Shown piece by piece: positions 5,752-6,390 of a DNA stretch of 6,390 nucleotides (position 1 is the stretch's first letter; each line of letters opens with the position of its first letter). Origin of the DNA: Candidatus Izemoplasma sp. (lineage in GTDB: Bacteria; Bacillota_I; Bacilli_A; Izemoplasmatales; Izemoplasmataceae). The stretch is from the NCBI GenBank assembly GCA_007123975.1, contig SLFZ01000085.1, forward strand, positions 1 to 6,390, in the 5' to 3' direction. The translations under genes and the position numbers were made by a program. Below the pieces are notes generated by a model. That model saw only the letters and a list, made by a program, of their open reading frames with translations. It did not search any database and had not been told where the DNA came from.

Positions 5752-5828
5752 TGGCGCCTCAACTAGGACTCGAACCTAGGACCCCTTGATTAACAGTCAA
5801 GTGCTCTAACCAACTGAGCTATTGAGGC
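5752..5828 (-). tRNA. tRNA-Asn (GUU)
   Basis: The acceptor GCCTCAA pairs perfectly with TTGAGGC. The D stem is GCTC/GAGC. The anticodon stem CTTGA/TCAAG encloses loop CTGTTAA, giving anticodon GTT for Asn. The T arm is CTAGG-TTCGAGT-CCTAG. The discriminator is G, and CCA is encoded (5754-5752). Length is 77 nt with CCA. The first base is G, unlike the T1 of the Bacillus and E. coli genes as I recall them. Confidence 0.97.
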
Positions 5829-5880
5829 CGCAAAACCGTGTAATCGGGATGTCAATTGTCAAATAAAACAAAAGAAAGAA
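5829..5880 (-). other. Spacer between 5S rRNA and tRNA-Asn
   Basis: This 52-bp transcribed spacer is A/T-rich next to the 5S end. It contains two TTGACA hexamers one base apart on the minus strand (5857-5862 and 5850-5855). No -10 lies at a proper distance, so I do not call a promoter. The tRNAs are presumably released from the rRNA precursor by processing. Confidence 0.5.
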
Positions 5881-5989
<109 letters not shown>

Positions 5990-6030
5990 TATTCTTTCAA
6001 AACTGGATAATACTGTATTTGGTGTGAAAA
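5990..6030 (-). other. 23S-5S transcribed spacer with probable processing-stalk sequence
   Basis: The minus strand reads ATCCAGTTTTGAAAGAAT in this short spacer. Sequences of this kind in Bacillota pair with a TTCTTTGAAAACTG-type sequence upstream of the mature 23S to make the RNase III processing stalk. The partner would lie outside the window, so the pairing is inferred. Confidence 0.5.

Positions 6031-6390
<360 letters not shown>

Noticed and set aside
5850..5862. Two TTGACA hexamers as a possible promoter for the tRNA pair
   Set aside because: No -10-like hexamer lies 16-18 bp downstream of either copy, and the tRNAs sit in normal operon order behind 5S.

Overview
The window reads as a bacterial chromosome segment of the Bacillota/Mycoplasmatota (Tenericutes) kind. 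Every gene I can support lies on the minus strand. The evidence is: lipoprotein signal peptides, strong AGGAGG-type ribosome binding sites, sigma-A-like promoters, U-tract terminators, Gram-positive-type tRNA and rRNA, and a BMP-family nucleoside transporter. TGA ends two of the four complete genes, so the standard code (table 11) applies and not the Mycoplasma code. A 5S rRNA of only about 109 nt and a tRNA-Asn beginning with G lean towards a Mollicutes-related lineage that kept the standard code. That placement is tentative. Base composition looks close to half G+C by eye.

Layout in transcription order (right to left). Positions 6390-5631 hold the end of an rRNA operon: 23S rRNA 3' part, 5S rRNA, tRNA-Asn(GUU), tRNA-Glu(UUC) and an intrinsic terminator. 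Positions 5546-5511 hold a dyad and a promoter, followed by a gene for a surface lipoprotein with a C39-like (papain-fold) cysteine peptidase domain on an acidic Thr/Pro linker. Its stop codon overlaps its terminator. Next come a promoter and an ornithine aminotransferase gene (rocD), a short perfect terminator, and a class I aspartate-type aminotransferase. Then a strong promoter drives a BMP-family nucleoside-binding lipoprotein, a hairpin, and the start of the transporter's duplicated ABC ATPase, which runs off the left edge.

The genes form three functional groups. The first is translation machinery. The second is amino-acid nitrogen metabolism: ornithine to glutamate semialdehyde, plus aspartate/oxaloacetate exchange, both drawing on the glutamate/2-oxoglutarate pair. 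The third is nucleoside uptake. The C39-like lipoprotein stands alone as a monocistronic unit and is the least understood gene here. I see no CRISPR array, insertion sequence, phage gene or clear defence system. Most of the window is ordinary housekeeping DNA, with some noteworthy regulatory structure and one surface protein worth a closer look.
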